Assembly (NCBI GenBank): GCA_003223835.1
Contig: QHWR01000039.1
Span: 1 to 39,086 of the forward strand
Length of the DNA stretch: 39,086 nucleotides
From: Acidobacteriota bacterium
Lineage (GTDB): Bacteria > Acidobacteriota > Vicinamibacteria > Vicinamibacterales > 2-12-FULL-66-21
Reading direction: 5' to 3'
Position numbers and translations under genes: made by a program. Position 1 is the stretch's first letter, and each line of letters begins with the position of its first letter. Positions 1-8,440 of this stretch are shown piece after piece. The notes beneath the pieces are model-generated. The model had not been told where the DNA came from. It ran no database searches and saw only the letters and a list, made by a program, of their open reading frames with translations.

Positions 1-1583
1 TCGGCCTCGTCCTTGCCATCGCGTGCGCGAACGTCGCGGGCCTGTTGCTCGCGCGCGGCACCGTTCGGCGCCGGGAAATCGCCGTCCGCGTCGCGCTCGG
101 TGCGAGTCGCGCGCGTCTCGTGCAGCAGCTCCTGACCGAAGGGCTGTGGCTCGCGCTCTTCGGCACGGTCAGCGGCCTGCTGCTCTCGTTCATCCTCGTG
201 GACGTGCTGTCCCGAACGTCGCTCCCCCTGCCGGTCCCGATCGAGTTTCACTGGAGATTCGACGTTCGATTGCTGATCTACTCGGTTGGTCTTCTCGCGC
301 TCACCGCCGTGCTGTGCGCGCTCGCGCCCGCTCTTCAGGCGACGCGGCCTTCGCTTGTCCCGGCTCTGAAGCAGGAAGAACCGCGATACGCCCACCGCCG
401 CTGGACGCTTCGCAATCTTCTCGTCGTCGGTCAGGTCGCCGTCGCGCTGGTCCTCCTCGTCAGCGCGCTGCTCTTCCTCCGGAATCTTGCCCGGGCCCAC
501 GACGTCGATCCCGGATTCGATACGGCCCGCACGCTGGTCGCGCAGGTCAGCGTCGTGGAAGGCCGCTACACCCCGGACGGCCGAGCGTCGTTCCTCGACG
601 CAGCGGTCACGCGGCTGCGGGCACTGCCCGGCATCGAGGCGGCGACGTACTCCTCCGCCGTGCCGCTCACGATCCGCAGCGGCATGACGACGGGCGCGCC
701 TCTGAGGATCGCGGAGAGGGGCGAGGAGTTCCACGCCCGATATGAAGTCAACCTCGTCGGGCCGCAGTACTTCGAGACGATGGGCATTCGCGTGCTGACG
801 GGACGCGAGTTCCGGAACACGGATCGCCGCGGTACCCCGGCGGTGGCGATTATCAACGAGGAATTCGCCGCGCGCCATTTTGGCGGCCGCGATCCGCTCG
901 GCCGCCATCTGCTGCTGCCCGGCGCAGGAACTTCGTACTCCGTCGAAATCATCGGCGTCGTGAGCAACAGCAAACACCGGACGATTGGGGAAGCACAGCA
1001 GGCGGCGGTGTACGAGTGCTTTCTGCAGCGCATCAGCCGGGGGCGCGTCGTCCACATTCTCGTGCGGACGAAGGAACGGCCCGAGCCGTTCGTGCGCGGT
1101 GTGCAGCGGATCCTCGAGCAGATGGATCCGACCGCCGCCGTCGAAGTGCGGCCCATGCGATCCGTGCTCGCATTCGCGTTCCTGCCGAGCAGGCTGGGCG
1201 CAGCACTCCTCGGGACGCTCGGTGCGCTGGGCCTCGCGCTCGCGATGGTGGGACTCTACGCCGTCGTCGCGTACGCGGTGAGCCGCCGGACGGCCGAGAT
1301 CGGCATCCGCATCGCGCTGGGAGCGTCGCGATCCGCCGTCCTGCGTCTGGTCCTCAGCGACGTGGCGCTCCTGGCCGGCATCGGGATCGCGATTGGACTC
1401 GTGATCGCGGCGCTCGTAACGCGTCCCTTGACGATGTTCCTCGTCTCCGGATTGAGCGCGAGCGATCCCGTCGCCTTTGCCGCGACGGCTGCCGTGCTCG
1501 CGCTGGTCAGCGTCGCCGCCGCATGGACGCCGGCTCGCCGGGCGATGCGGATCGATCCGGTCAGCGCGCTCCGCGCCGAATGA
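1..1583 (+). CDS. ABC transporter permease, MacB/FtsX-like (ADOP family), 5'-truncated
   Basis: The reading frame is open from base 3, so the start lies outside the window and about 526 C-terminal residues are seen. The first visible segment ([20 protein letters not shown]) is the hallmark of the central FtsX half of ADOP permeases: a membrane helix followed by the cytoplasmic coupling stretch [13 protein letters not shown] periplasmic MacB-like domain follows, then a second FtsX unit ([28 protein letters not shown]), two more hydrophobic helices and the usual end [17 protein letters not shown]. The family has about 800 residues, so about a third is missing. Such permeases are thought to work with a MacB-type ATPase on lipids, peptides or antibiotics; the substrate cannot be read here and no ATPase gene is in view. 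The family assignment is firm, the function general. Confidence 0.9.
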   Translation, partial: GLVLAIACANVAGLLLARGTVRRREIAVRVALGASRARLVQQLLTEGLWLALFGTVSGLLLSFILVDVLSRTSLPLPVPIEFHWRFDVRLLIYSVGLLALTAVLCALAPALQATRPSLVPALKQEEPRYAHRRWTLRNLLVVGQVAVALVLLVSALLFLRNLARAHDVDPGFDTARTLVAQVSVVEGRYTPDGRASFLDAAVTRLRALPGIEAATYSSAVPLTIRSGMTTGAPLRIAERGEEFHARYEVNLVGPQYFETMGIRVLTGREFRNTDRRGTPAVAIINEEFAARHFGGRDPLGRHLLLPGAGTSYSVEIIGVVSNSKHRTIGEAQQAAVYECFLQRISRGRVVHILVRTKERPEPFVRGVQRILEQMDPTAAVEVRPMRSVLAFAFLPSRLGAALLGTLGALGLALAMVGLYAVVAYAVSRRTAEIGIRIALGASRSAVLRLVLSDVALLAGIGIAIGLVIAALVTRPLTMFLVSGLSASDPVAFAATAAVLALVSVAAAWTPARRAMRIDPVSALRAE

Positions 1584-1640
1584 AACCTCCGGCGCTGCGT
1601 CTCACGCGTCGATCGGTTCATCAAGCTGCTGCCGAGGGGG

Positions 1641-2375
1641 CTAACCCGCCGCCCGCGCGGCGGCGTACGCCACGGCCTCGCCGATCCGCTCGAGCGCCCA
1701 ATGACGGCTCTCATCGAACGTGTACAGCTCGTCGTGAACGTCGAACCGGAGCACGCGATCCGCGAGGCCACGGCGGGCGATGTGCTGCATCTCCTGCGCA
1801 AGCCCACGGCCGTAGTTCGCTTCGATGACGATCGCCTGCGCAAGCTCGATGAACCCGGTCAAGAGAAAGAACCACATGTCCACCGGCCAGGGAGATTGCA
1901 GCTCCGGCGGTGGAGCGGGCGCTTCGAGCACCAGCGGTTCGGGCGGCGCGCCTTCCTTTCCCTCGGGATACAGCATCAGCGCGAAGTAACCCGCGAGATC
2001 GAGGCGCACGGTGAGCCTCGCGATCCGCGGCCGGAAGTTCTCCTCCTTGCTGCGCATGAAGCGCGCTGCATCCTCATCGCTGGGCCCGAGGTCTTCACCC
2101 TTCGCGAATTCCTTGAACAGCGACTCGTCGAAGCGGCGCGACCACAACAGCATGCAGAACTTGTGCGTCAGCGTGGGGCGCCTCTGCCGCGCGTAAGCCG
2201 TCAACGCAGGCAGCGTAAGCGAATCCCCCATATCCCTGAAGGCTGCCTGACACAGTTCCTCGCTCACCGTGATGATTTCGCGGTGAAACTCCTGCCGCCG
2301 AACCGTGTACCCGGCGAGCCATCGATCGTAGACGTCGACATCGCGCGACTCGTTGGGGTCTGGTGGCGCTTCCAT
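1641..2375 (-). CDS. Hypothetical protein, 244 aa, no recognised family
   Basis: Codon usage fits the neighbouring genes and the frame is clean from an ATG at 2375. I do not recognise the protein. It has no signal peptide or clear membrane helix. The N-terminus is acidic and hydrophilic (MEAPPDPNESRDVDVYDRW), the middle looks helical with many charged residues, and there is a Pro-rich linker around residue 150 (LEAPAPPPELQSPWPVD). A C-terminal helical segment follows (FIELAQAIVIEANYGRGLAQ). Two HD-like dipeptides are absent, so there is no reason to call it a phosphohydrolase. It converges with the permease gene (57-bp gap) and is divergent from the LRR gene. No strong ribosome binding site precedes the ATG. 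It is probably cytoplasmic, of unknown role. Confidence 0.6.
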   Translation of the reverse strand: MEAPPDPNESRDVDVYDRWLAGYTVRRQEFHREIITVSEELCQAAFRDMGDSLTLPALTAYARQRRPTLTHKFCMLLWSRRFDESLFKEFAKGEDLGPSDEDAARFMRSKEENFRPRIARLTVRLDLAGYFALMLYPEGKEGAPPEPLVLEAPAPPPELQSPWPVDMWFFLLTGFIELAQAIVIEANYGRGLAQEMQHIARRGLADRVLRFDVHDELYTFDESRHWALERIGEAVAYAAARAAG

Positions 2376-2604
2376 GAGAATGTCCGGCTGTGATCGAGAC
2401 GAATTCTATAGCGCGACGGGCACGTGAGCGTCGCCGTTGACAACCACCGCCCGAACCGGGAAGACTCTCCCTCAGCGCGCGTTGGGGCGCCTCCAGTCCG
2501 CAGCAAGGGGGACCACTCCCACCCAATTGGTTCGTGACCGCGTCATCGAACCTTCTTCCAGCCTGGCATTCAGCGGACGACAGGCGTATCGGGAGGAAGG
2601 TTTC

Positions 2605-4524
2605 ATGCCTAGACAGATCACGCCCCGCACGACCCTCGAGAACCTGAAGCGGGAAGCGAAGCGCTGGTTGAAAGCGCTTCAGGCGAATGCCGTGGACGCG
2701 CGCACTCGTCTGCGTCGTGCGCTGCCCGACGCGCCCGCGGCTCCGACGCTTCGCGATGTGCAACATGCGCTCGCGCTCGAGCACGGGTTGCCCGGATGGA
2801 CCGCGCTCAAGAACCGGCTCGCCGCCGACGCGCCGATCCGGCGCTACGAACGAGTGGCCGACGCGCTGGTGACGGCGTATCACTCGCGCGACGAGGCCGC
2901 GATCCGAATCGTCTGGGAATACTTCGGCCACATGCGCGCATGGGATGCGATGCGGCGGTACGTCCGCCTCGATCTCGGCAAGACCGAGCAGCCGCAGAAC
3001 CCCGAGGACGACACGATCACGCTCGCCGAAGCGCGATACCTCGTGGCGCGCGCGCAGGGCTTCGACAGCTGGGAATCGCTGGCCGCGTTCGCGGCCTCCG
3101 TGCCGCCGGGAAAGACGATCGCGGCAAAGGCGGTCGCTCTCTACTCATTCGATGATGCGGAATCCAGGCAGATTGCCATGCGCTCGCGCGATTGGGACGA
3201 GGCGATCGACGTCATGCGACAGCGGCGGCTGCCCGGACTGCACGCCAGCGGACAGATGACGGACGCGCTGCTCGAGCGCGTCACGCGCGTCGATCACATC
3301 ACCGCGCTCGACCTCGACGGATCGAAGCACCTCGGCGACGATGGACTGCGTCATCTCGCGCGGCTGCCGCGGCTGCGGCATCTGAACCTGATGGGCTGCG
3401 GCATCAGCGACCGCGGGCTCGAGGTGCTTCGACGTCTCCCCGCGCTCGAGACGCTCGTGCTCACCTGGACATCGATCACCGACGCCGGAGCCGCACACCT
3501 TGCGGCGTGCGACAACCTTTGCACCGTCGACCTCACCGGCACGCCCTCGGGCGACGGCGCGATTCGCGCGCTCGCCGGCAAGACGCGGTTATACGATTTC
3601 AGGTCCGGGAACGGCGTCACCGACGCGGGGCTCGCCTTTCTGCACGATCTGCCGGTCTTCAAGACGTGGCAGGGAGGCGAAGCGCGCATGGGACTGACGA
3701 GTCCCGACGCGCGGCCCAACTTTCTCGCGCTTCGCGGTCCCTTCAGTGACGAGGGGATGGCGCAACTCGTCGGCCTCGACGGCCTGTTCGCGTTGGACGT
3801 CGACAACGATCGGCTCGTCATCACGGGCGCCGGACTGGATCCGCTCGTGAGCCTGGCACATCTCACGTGGCTCGCGTTCGACGCGAGAGACGAATCGATG
3901 CCGCACATCGCGGCGCTTCCGCATCTCCGTTTCCTGATGTGCCAGGACACCGTCGCCGGCGATGACGGATTCGTCGCGCTCAGCCGATCGCGCTCCATCG
4001 AGCACATCTGGGGGCGCCGGTGCCACAATCTGCGGCGCCGCGGGTTCATCGCGCTCGCGGACATGCCGGCGCTGCGGTATCTGTCGGTGAGCTGCAAGAA
4101 CGTCGACGACGTGGGCGTGTCGGCGCTGCCGCGCTTTCCGGCGCTGAGAGAGTTGATGCCGATGGACGTGCCCGACGCGGGTTATCGTCACATCGGCCGA
4201 TGCGAGCGGCTGGAGTCGCTGGTGCTGATGTATTGCCGCGACACCACGGACGTCGCGACGGGGCACATCGCGGCGCTCCCGGCGCTGAAGAAGTACTTCG
4301 CGAGCTACAACCGCATCACCGACCGCACACCCGAGATCCTGAGCGGGATGCCGTCGCTCGAGGAGGTCACGTTCGATTCGTGCGCCGGCCTCACGAACAC
4401 AGGCATCGCGGCGTTGGCGCGTCTGCCTCGCTTGCGGGAGGTGAGCGTTGGCGGCATGCCGGGAGTGACCGCCGACGTCGCGGCCGCGTTCCCGCCGCAC
4501 GTTCGCGTGAAACATTTCCTGTAA
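2605..4524 (+). CDS. Leucine-rich-repeat (RNI/AMN1-like) protein
   Basis: The frame is open further upstream, but the ATG at 2605 is chosen because GGGAGGAAGG lies just before it (2591-2600); it gives 639 residues. The N-terminus (residues 10-75) holds a helical module (TLENLKREAKRWLKAL ... LALEHGLPGWTALKNRL) that in acidobacteria often precedes ankyrin or LRR arrays. A second, similar copy follows (TLAEARYLVARAQGFDSWESL, near residues 140-160). From about residue 220 to the end there are some fifteen 22-25-residue leucine-rich repeats of the type L..L.L.GC.ISD.GL..L..LP.L, as in cysteine-containing F-box-like LRRs. There is no signal peptide, so it is probably a cytosolic protein-binding scaffold. 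The partner is unknown. A repeat element begins two bases after the stop codon. Confidence 0.8.
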   Translation: MPRQITPRTTLENLKREAKRWLKALQANAVDARTRLRRALPDAPAAPTLRDVQHALALEHGLPGWTALKNRLAADAPIRRYERVADALVTAYHSRDEAAIRIVWEYFGHMRAWDAMRRYVRLDLGKTEQPQNPEDDTITLAEARYLVARAQGFDSWESLAAFAASVPPGKTIAAKAVALYSFDDAESRQIAMRSRDWDEAIDVMRQRRLPGLHASGQMTDALLERVTRVDHITALDLDGSKHLGDDGLRHLARLPRLRHLNLMGCGISDRGLEVLRRLPALETLVLTWTSITDAGAAHLAACDNLCTVDLTGTPSGDGAIRALAGKTRLYDFRSGNGVTDAGLAFLHDLPVFKTWQGGEARMGLTSPDARPNFLALRGPFSDEGMAQLVGLDGLFALDVDNDRLVITGAGLDPLVSLAHLTWLAFDARDESMPHIAALPHLRFLMCQDTVAGDDGFVALSRSRSIEHIWGRRCHNLRRRGFIALADMPALRYLSVSCKNVDDVGVSALPRFPALRELMPMDVPDAGYRHIGRCERLESLVLMYCRDTTDVATGHIAALPALKKYFASYNRITDRTPEILSGMPSLEEVTFDSCAGLTNTGIAALARLPRLREVSVGGMPGVTADVAAAFPPHVRVKHFL

Positions 4525-4525
4525 A

Positions 4526-4674
4526 CGTGATCCGCGCGACCGCCGTCGTCACGATCCGCCCTGAAAGGGCTGCGCTACGACGTCACCGTTCGTAGCGCAG
4601 GGCTTTAGCCCTGCTCGTGATCCGCGCGACCGCCATCGTCACGAGCCGCCCTGACGGGCTGCGCTACGACGTCA
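4526..4674. repeat. Dispersed repeat cluster between convergent genes
   Basis: A roughly 60-bp unit occurs twice (4526-4585 and 4616-4674), differing at only a few positions; both begin CGTGATCCGCGCGACCGCC and end GGGCTGCGCTACGACGTCA. Between them lies CGTAGCGCAGGGCTTTAGCCC (4591 onward), the inverse of the GCGCTACG ends, so the block can fold into GC-rich hairpins. The same core (CGTAGCGCAGGGCT and its complement) recurs at 27.0-27.25 kb. The block fills the gap between the LRR gene and the convergent glycosyltransferase and may act as a bidirectional terminator. It also encodes the last residues and the TAG stop of the glycosyltransferase. Confidence 0.8.
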
Positions 4675-5617
4675 GCGGCAGACGCGCGCGCAGCCACTCG
4701 AGACGCTCCGGTTCGGTCCCGAGGTCCCGCAACGTCGCGAGCGCGGACTCGTAATACGGAGCTGTGAACAACCAGTGATAGTGGACGTGAACGACAGGCG
4801 ACGTCCGCGGGCGCGTCGTCAGATCCGGACGCTCCATCAACAGGTGCAGCGGCACGTTGTACGTATCCGGGTACTCCACGACTCGCGTCGTCGTGCTCCA
4901 GATCGCCAGCGCCGCCGCGGCCTGGTTCGATCCCCAGTACTCGCTGGCCTCGGCTCCGACGAAGCCCGTCGAGGCGCGGATGTTCAGGTCGCGGCCGCGT
5001 AACGGCCTCAGGCCCGCGGCGACGGAGCGGGCGAACAGGTCCGCCCACACGCGCAGGATGCCGCGTTCCCTGCGGACGACGATGAGGCCGCCGTTGTAGG
5101 CCGCCCGGACACGGCGATCGCAGACCGTGGTGCGGACGAACGGCAGACAATCGAGCGAGACGCCTTTGATCTCGGCCAGCTGCGTCCAGTAGTCGTCGAA
5201 CGGATCGCACGGCCCTTCGGTGGCGGTGCCTTTGAGATCGACGGGGCGCACCCCGACGTCGACGCCGTCCGGCAGGTCGAGTTCGTCCAGGAACAACGTG
5301 TCGCTGTCGAGGACGACGATCCACTCGGAGCGCGCGCGCGCCTCGGCCCACGCCGCCGCGAACACGCGGTTCGCGGAACCATATTCGAGACAGACGCGAT
5401 TGAGGGGCTCCTCGACATACTCGACGTCGAGGAGGTCCAGCCGCCTGCGCGTGTCCGCATCGATCCCGAGGCCTGCGCGAGGCGCCACCGCGAGGATCGG
5501 CGCGCAACGGTAACGGCCGCCGAACTGACGGATGCTCTCGCACAGGAGCAGCGCCTGCGCCCGGATCGCGTTGTTTTCGATGCAGAGGACGAAGGTCAGC
5601 GCATCAGTGTGGCTCAC
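4664..5617 (-). CDS. Putative nucleotide-diphospho-sugar glycosyltransferase (GT-A-like)
   Basis: This is a 317-residue protein without signal peptide. The N-terminal beta-alpha pattern (LTFVLCIENNAIRAQALLLC), an acidic metal-binding DxD in WIVVLDSDTLFL (residues 104-106) and a later YNGGLIVVRRERG motif are the typical order of GT-A glycosyltransferases acting on nucleotide sugars. The end contains VVHVHYHWLF. It is the third gene of a coupled operon: its ATG overlaps the stop of the upstream glycosyltransferase by four bases (ATGA, 5614-5617). The TAG stop and last codons fall inside the dispersed repeat at 4616-4674, so the present C-terminus was probably set by that element. A role in surface polysaccharide or glycan decoration is inferred from the operon; donor and acceptor are unknown. 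Confidence 0.7.
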   Translation of the reverse strand: MSHTDALTFVLCIENNAIRAQALLLCESIRQFGGRYRCAPILAVAPRAGLGIDADTRRRLDLLDVEYVEEPLNRVCLEYGSANRVFAAAWAEARARSEWIVVLDSDTLFLDELDLPDGVDVGVRPVDLKGTATEGPCDPFDDYWTQLAEIKGVSLDCLPFVRTTVCDRRVRAAYNGGLIVVRRERGILRVWADLFARSVAAGLRPLRGRDLNIRASTGFVGAEASEYWGSNQAAAALAIWSTTTRVVEYPDTYNVPLHLLMERPDLTTRPRTSPVVHVHYHWLFTAPYYESALATLRDLGTEPERLEWLRARLPLTS

Positions 5618-6324
5618 GCGTCCTTCGGGCCCCCGCCCTCGTGCTGAATCGACGGGACGAGAGGCGCAAGCGCGTCATAGTCCGTCGCCCATCCGGCGCA
5701 GACCGCCGCCAGTCCCATGACCCCGCCTTCTCCCGAATAGATACCGCGACCCTGGAGAAAATCCGCGGCGCGCGCCCACGCCGCGAAGAAACGACCCTCG
5801 TTTCCGTCTCGCGTGACGGCGTAACAGGTCTCATGGCACCACCGCGCGCGGTGGAGGGCGTCCGGATCTCCCGCGAGCTCGCGCGCCAGTTCCACGAACG
5901 CGGGAAGACGCCACGACCCGCACGTCTCGAGATGGGCGGCGACGCTCTTCCGCACGACGGGCACGACGGCGAGGCCGGCGGGGAAGACGTCGATCGGCGG
6001 CAGCAGGTCGATGCGCGAGTCCGCATCGAGGAAGATCGCGGTCTCGAAGTCGCGCAGCGCGGCCTGAAGCACGAATCGCTTGTCGTGATACGCGGCCGCG
6101 CCGTTGTTGTTGCCGGTCGGCCCGAGACGCTGCAGATAATCGATCGCCATCGGGCCGGTGGGCGCGTGGCGGATGGCACGAACGGGCAGGTCGGCGAAGT
6201 CGGCCGGATCGTCCGTCAAAACGATCCAGGGAGCGCGCGCCCCATCGGCGCAGAGCAGCCGCGCGCGCTTGCGATACGGCGCGTGAATCGCGAGCGTGCA
6301 GAGGCAGACCGACACGCGCCTCAC
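5614..6324 (-). CDS. Putative glycosyltransferase (GT-A-like), 236 aa
   Basis: The frame stays open upstream through the methyltransferase gene, but sensible sequence begins at the GTG at 6324 (RRVSVCLCTLAIH), whose GTGA overlaps the methyltransferase stop. This gives 236 residues. A beta strand ending in a DxD is visible (ETAIFLDADSRI, residues 95-105), preceded by YHDKRFVLQAAL, as in family-6-like and related GT-A enzymes that hold a nucleotide sugar through a metal ion. Near the C-terminus lie CHETCYAVTRDG and GRGIYSGEGGVMG. The DxD spacing and operon position suggest it works with the next glycosyltransferase on the same glycan. The exact family is uncertain. Confidence 0.68.
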   Translation of the reverse strand: MRRVSVCLCTLAIHAPYRKRARLLCADGARAPWIVLTDDPADFADLPVRAIRHAPTGPMAIDYLQRLGPTGNNNGAAAYHDKRFVLQAALRDFETAIFLDADSRIDLLPPIDVFPAGLAVVPVVRKSVAAHLETCGSWRLPAFVELARELAGDPDALHRARWCHETCYAVTRDGNEGRFFAAWARAADFLQGRGIYSGEGGVMGLAAVCAGWATDYDALAPLVPSIQHEGGGPKDA

Positions 6325-6902
6325 ACCGGCCGCGCCACCCACCGCCACTGGCTCGTGGACCAGGGCCGGGCGTCCGGCAGCACCTCGTTCACCGCGCTCA
6401 CCACTTCGGGCCATTTGATTTCGTCGTAGTCGTCGCCCGACAGCCAGCCGTCGACTCTGATCTTCGGCAGCCAGGCGATGATGTCCGCCTTCACGTGATC
6501 GCGATCGTGACGCGCGTCGAGGTGGACCCAGTCGATCGAGCGGTCGGCGAAGAACGTGGACGCCGTCAGCGAGTCCGCCACGATCAGCGAGATCGAATCG
6601 GCGTAACCGCACTCGATGAGGTTTCGGTGGAGCGTGCCCGCGAACGTGCCGCCGCCCTCCTCGACCGCCGTCCCGTGATAGTCCTTGCCGCGCACGCCTT
6701 CGACGCCGCTGCCCCGGCAGGTGTCGACGCCGATGACGGTGATGCGCTTGCCGCTGCGCTGCACGACGTCGCCGAGCGAGCACAGGCTGCGGCCGAGGAA
6801 GTTGCCGACCTCGAGGAATCGGCTGCCGTCAGGGAATCGAAGCGCCGCCTCCTCCTGCGCCGATCGCCACTGAAACCAGCCGGGGATGTCGGTCCAGTTC
6901 AC
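6321..6902 (-). CDS. Class I SAM-dependent methyltransferase (Methyltransf_24 / CmcI-like)
   Basis: The fold is visible from residue 25: DGSRFLEVGNFLGRSLCSL is the SAM-binding strand-loop, followed by ITVIGVDTCRG, SLIVADSLTAS and IDWVHLDARHDRDHVKADI. The GDDY motif (WLSGDDYDEIKWP) close to the end is typical of Methyltransf_24/CmcI-type enzymes that often lie in glycan or antibiotic clusters. The GTG start at 6902 (VNWTDIPGWFQW) gives 193 residues; a TTG at 6953 would add 17 residues of no clear homology. It heads a three-gene chain with two glycosyltransferases, each overlapping the next by four bases, so methylation of a sugar or its precursor is the likely job. Catalysis on a sugar hydroxyl is inference. 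Confidence 0.75.
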   Translation of the reverse strand: MNWTDIPGWFQWRSAQEEAALRFPDGSRFLEVGNFLGRSLCSLGDVVQRSGKRITVIGVDTCRGSGVEGVRGKDYHGTAVEEGGGTFAGTLHRNLIECGYADSISLIVADSLTASTFFADRSIDWVHLDARHDRDHVKADIIAWLPKIRVDGWLSGDDYDEIKWPEVVSAVNEVLPDARPWSTSQWRWVARPV

Positions 6903-6953
6903 CCGAGACCGAGTTGTAGCCGAGACGATGCGGTGGGTCAAGATCGCACGCAA

Positions 6954-7045
6954 CGTCCGAGGCGGGTCATGGCTTTCACGCCGGTGGCGCTCAGGTACGA
7001 GTCGCGCGATAATCGGCCCTTCCCAGATTCTCCCGGGAGGGACCC
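6954..7045 (+). promoter_or_regulatory. Divergent spacer with likely promoter and RBS of the TIR gene
   Basis: This short gap separates the minus-strand glycan operon from the TIR gene. On the plus strand, GATAAT (7008-7013) matches a -10 box well; the -35 position carries only TGGCGC. GGGAGGG at 7035-7041 is a good ribosome binding site for the ATG at 7046. The promoter call rests on the -10 match alone. Confidence 0.35.
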
Positions 7046-8365
7046 ATGCCCGCGCCAGCAGAGTGGCTGAAGTTCGCTCCGCCCCCGCGTCCGCTGACCG
7101 GCTCGGACAAGTACCACGTCTTCCTGTCGTACCGGTCGGTGAACCGGCCGTGGGTGCTCAACCTCTACGACACGCTCCGCGAGTTGGGCTACGCCGTCTT
7201 CCTCGATCAGGTCCGGTTGAAACCGGGCGATCGCCTGATCAAGGAGCTGCAGGCCGGCCTGCAGGCGAGCCAGTCGGGCGTGCTGGTGTGGTCGAAGAAA
7301 ACGGCGGACTCGGACTGGGTCCAGCGCGAGTACGAGACGATGGAGACCCTGGCGAGCAAGAAACCGGGATTCCAGTTCGTCCCGCTCCGGCTTGACGACG
7401 CGGATCTGGAGTTGTTCGCGGCGAACCGCATTTTCCTCGACTTCAGCTCGTACCCCGATGGGCCGAACGGCGGCGAACTGATCCGCCTGCTGCACGGGCT
7501 GGTCGGTCAGCCGCTCAGCCCAGACGCCGCACGGTTCGCGAGCGACCAGGACGAGATCGCCGCCGACGAGCTCACGAAAATCCGCGCCGCGATCGACGTC
7601 GGCAACGCGCCGCGGCTCAAGGAGCTGTTCGCGGCCGGCGGGCCGTCGTGGCGAACGTCCGCCGTCCTGGCCGCGCGCGCCGCCGAAGGCCTGACGAAGC
7701 TCGGCGACAACGCCGGCGCGATCGACATCCTCGAGAAGATCGGCCAGCAGTTCCCGAAGGCGATTCGTCCGCAACAGTTGCGCGCGCTGGCGCTCGCGCG
7801 GCGCGGAGGCGACGGCGATCTCGAGAAGGCGCAGGAAATCCTCGGCGTGCTCGTGCAGAAGGGCGAGAAGGACCCCGAGACGCTCGGCATCTTCGCGCGA
7901 ACGTGGATGGATCGCTACACGAAGTCGGGCGACACGGCGCAGCTCAAACGATCGCGCGATCTGTACGCGGAAGCCTTCGAGGGCGCGCCGGACGATTACT
8001 ACACCGGGATCAACGCCGCCGCCAAAAGCGTGTTCCTCGGCACGCCGGCGGATCTGGCGAAGGCGGCGGAGTACGCCGCGCGCGTTCAGAAGATCGTCGG
8101 AGAGACGCCGAAGGCGAACGACTACTGGTGGACGGCCACGGTCGGAGAAGTGTTTCTGATCCGCCGCATGTTCGACGATGCGGCCCGGCTGTACGAGGCG
8201 GCCGTGTCGATGGCGCCCAGCGAGACGGGCTCGCACAAGTCCACGTGGCAGCAGGTGTGCCGGTTGATGGAGAAGCTGCAGCCGGCGCCGGCCGAACGCG
8301 CGCGGATCAGGGAGCCGTTTTCACATCTGCCGGATTGCGCGACGGCCGCGGCGTCGAAGCCGTGA
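7046..8365 (+). CDS. TIR domain protein with C-terminal TPR / TRAFs-binding-like region
   Basis: The 439-residue protein begins with a TIR domain (residues 21-150): box 1 YHVFLSYRS (23-31), GYAVFLDQVRLKPGD (48-62), and the SKKTADSDWVQREYE segment whose W91-x3-E95 matches the WxxxE position of the catalytic glutamate in NAD-cleaving TIR domains. The remainder (about 170-420) is alpha-helical, with TPR-like repeats such as AKAAEYAARVQKIVG and MFDDAARLYEAAVSMAP. It resembles the TRAFs-binding (DUF4071) domain often joined to bacterial TIRs. Bacterial TIRs hydrolyse or cyclise NAD+ in antiphage and stress responses, or act as scaffolds; which applies here is unknown. There is no signal peptide. 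A large membrane protein gene follows 75 bp downstream on the same strand. Confidence 0.85.
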   Translation: MPAPAEWLKFAPPPRPLTGSDKYHVFLSYRSVNRPWVLNLYDTLRELGYAVFLDQVRLKPGDRLIKELQAGLQASQSGVLVWSKKTADSDWVQREYETMETLASKKPGFQFVPLRLDDADLELFAANRIFLDFSSYPDGPNGGELIRLLHGLVGQPLSPDAARFASDQDEIAADELTKIRAAIDVGNAPRLKELFAAGGPSWRTSAVLAARAAEGLTKLGDNAGAIDILEKIGQQFPKAIRPQQLRALALARRGGDGDLEKAQEILGVLVQKGEKDPETLGIFARTWMDRYTKSGDTAQLKRSRDLYAEAFEGAPDDYYTGINAAAKSVFLGTPADLAKAAEYAARVQKIVGETPKANDYWWTATVGEVFLIRRMFDDAARLYEAAVSMAPSETGSHKSTWQQVCRLMEKLQPAPAERARIREPFSHLPDCATAAASKP

Positions 8366-8440
8366 CGGGGACCGTTCGCCGGCTTGCGCCCGCCGGGACG
8401 ACCGTCTATCGTTAGCGCAACCCCCAGACAGAGGACGCCC

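Noticed and set aside
2437-2604. A 56-residue N-terminal extension of the LRR protein
   Set aside because: A strong ribosome binding site immediately precedes the ATG at 2605, and the extension has no resemblance to the module that follows.
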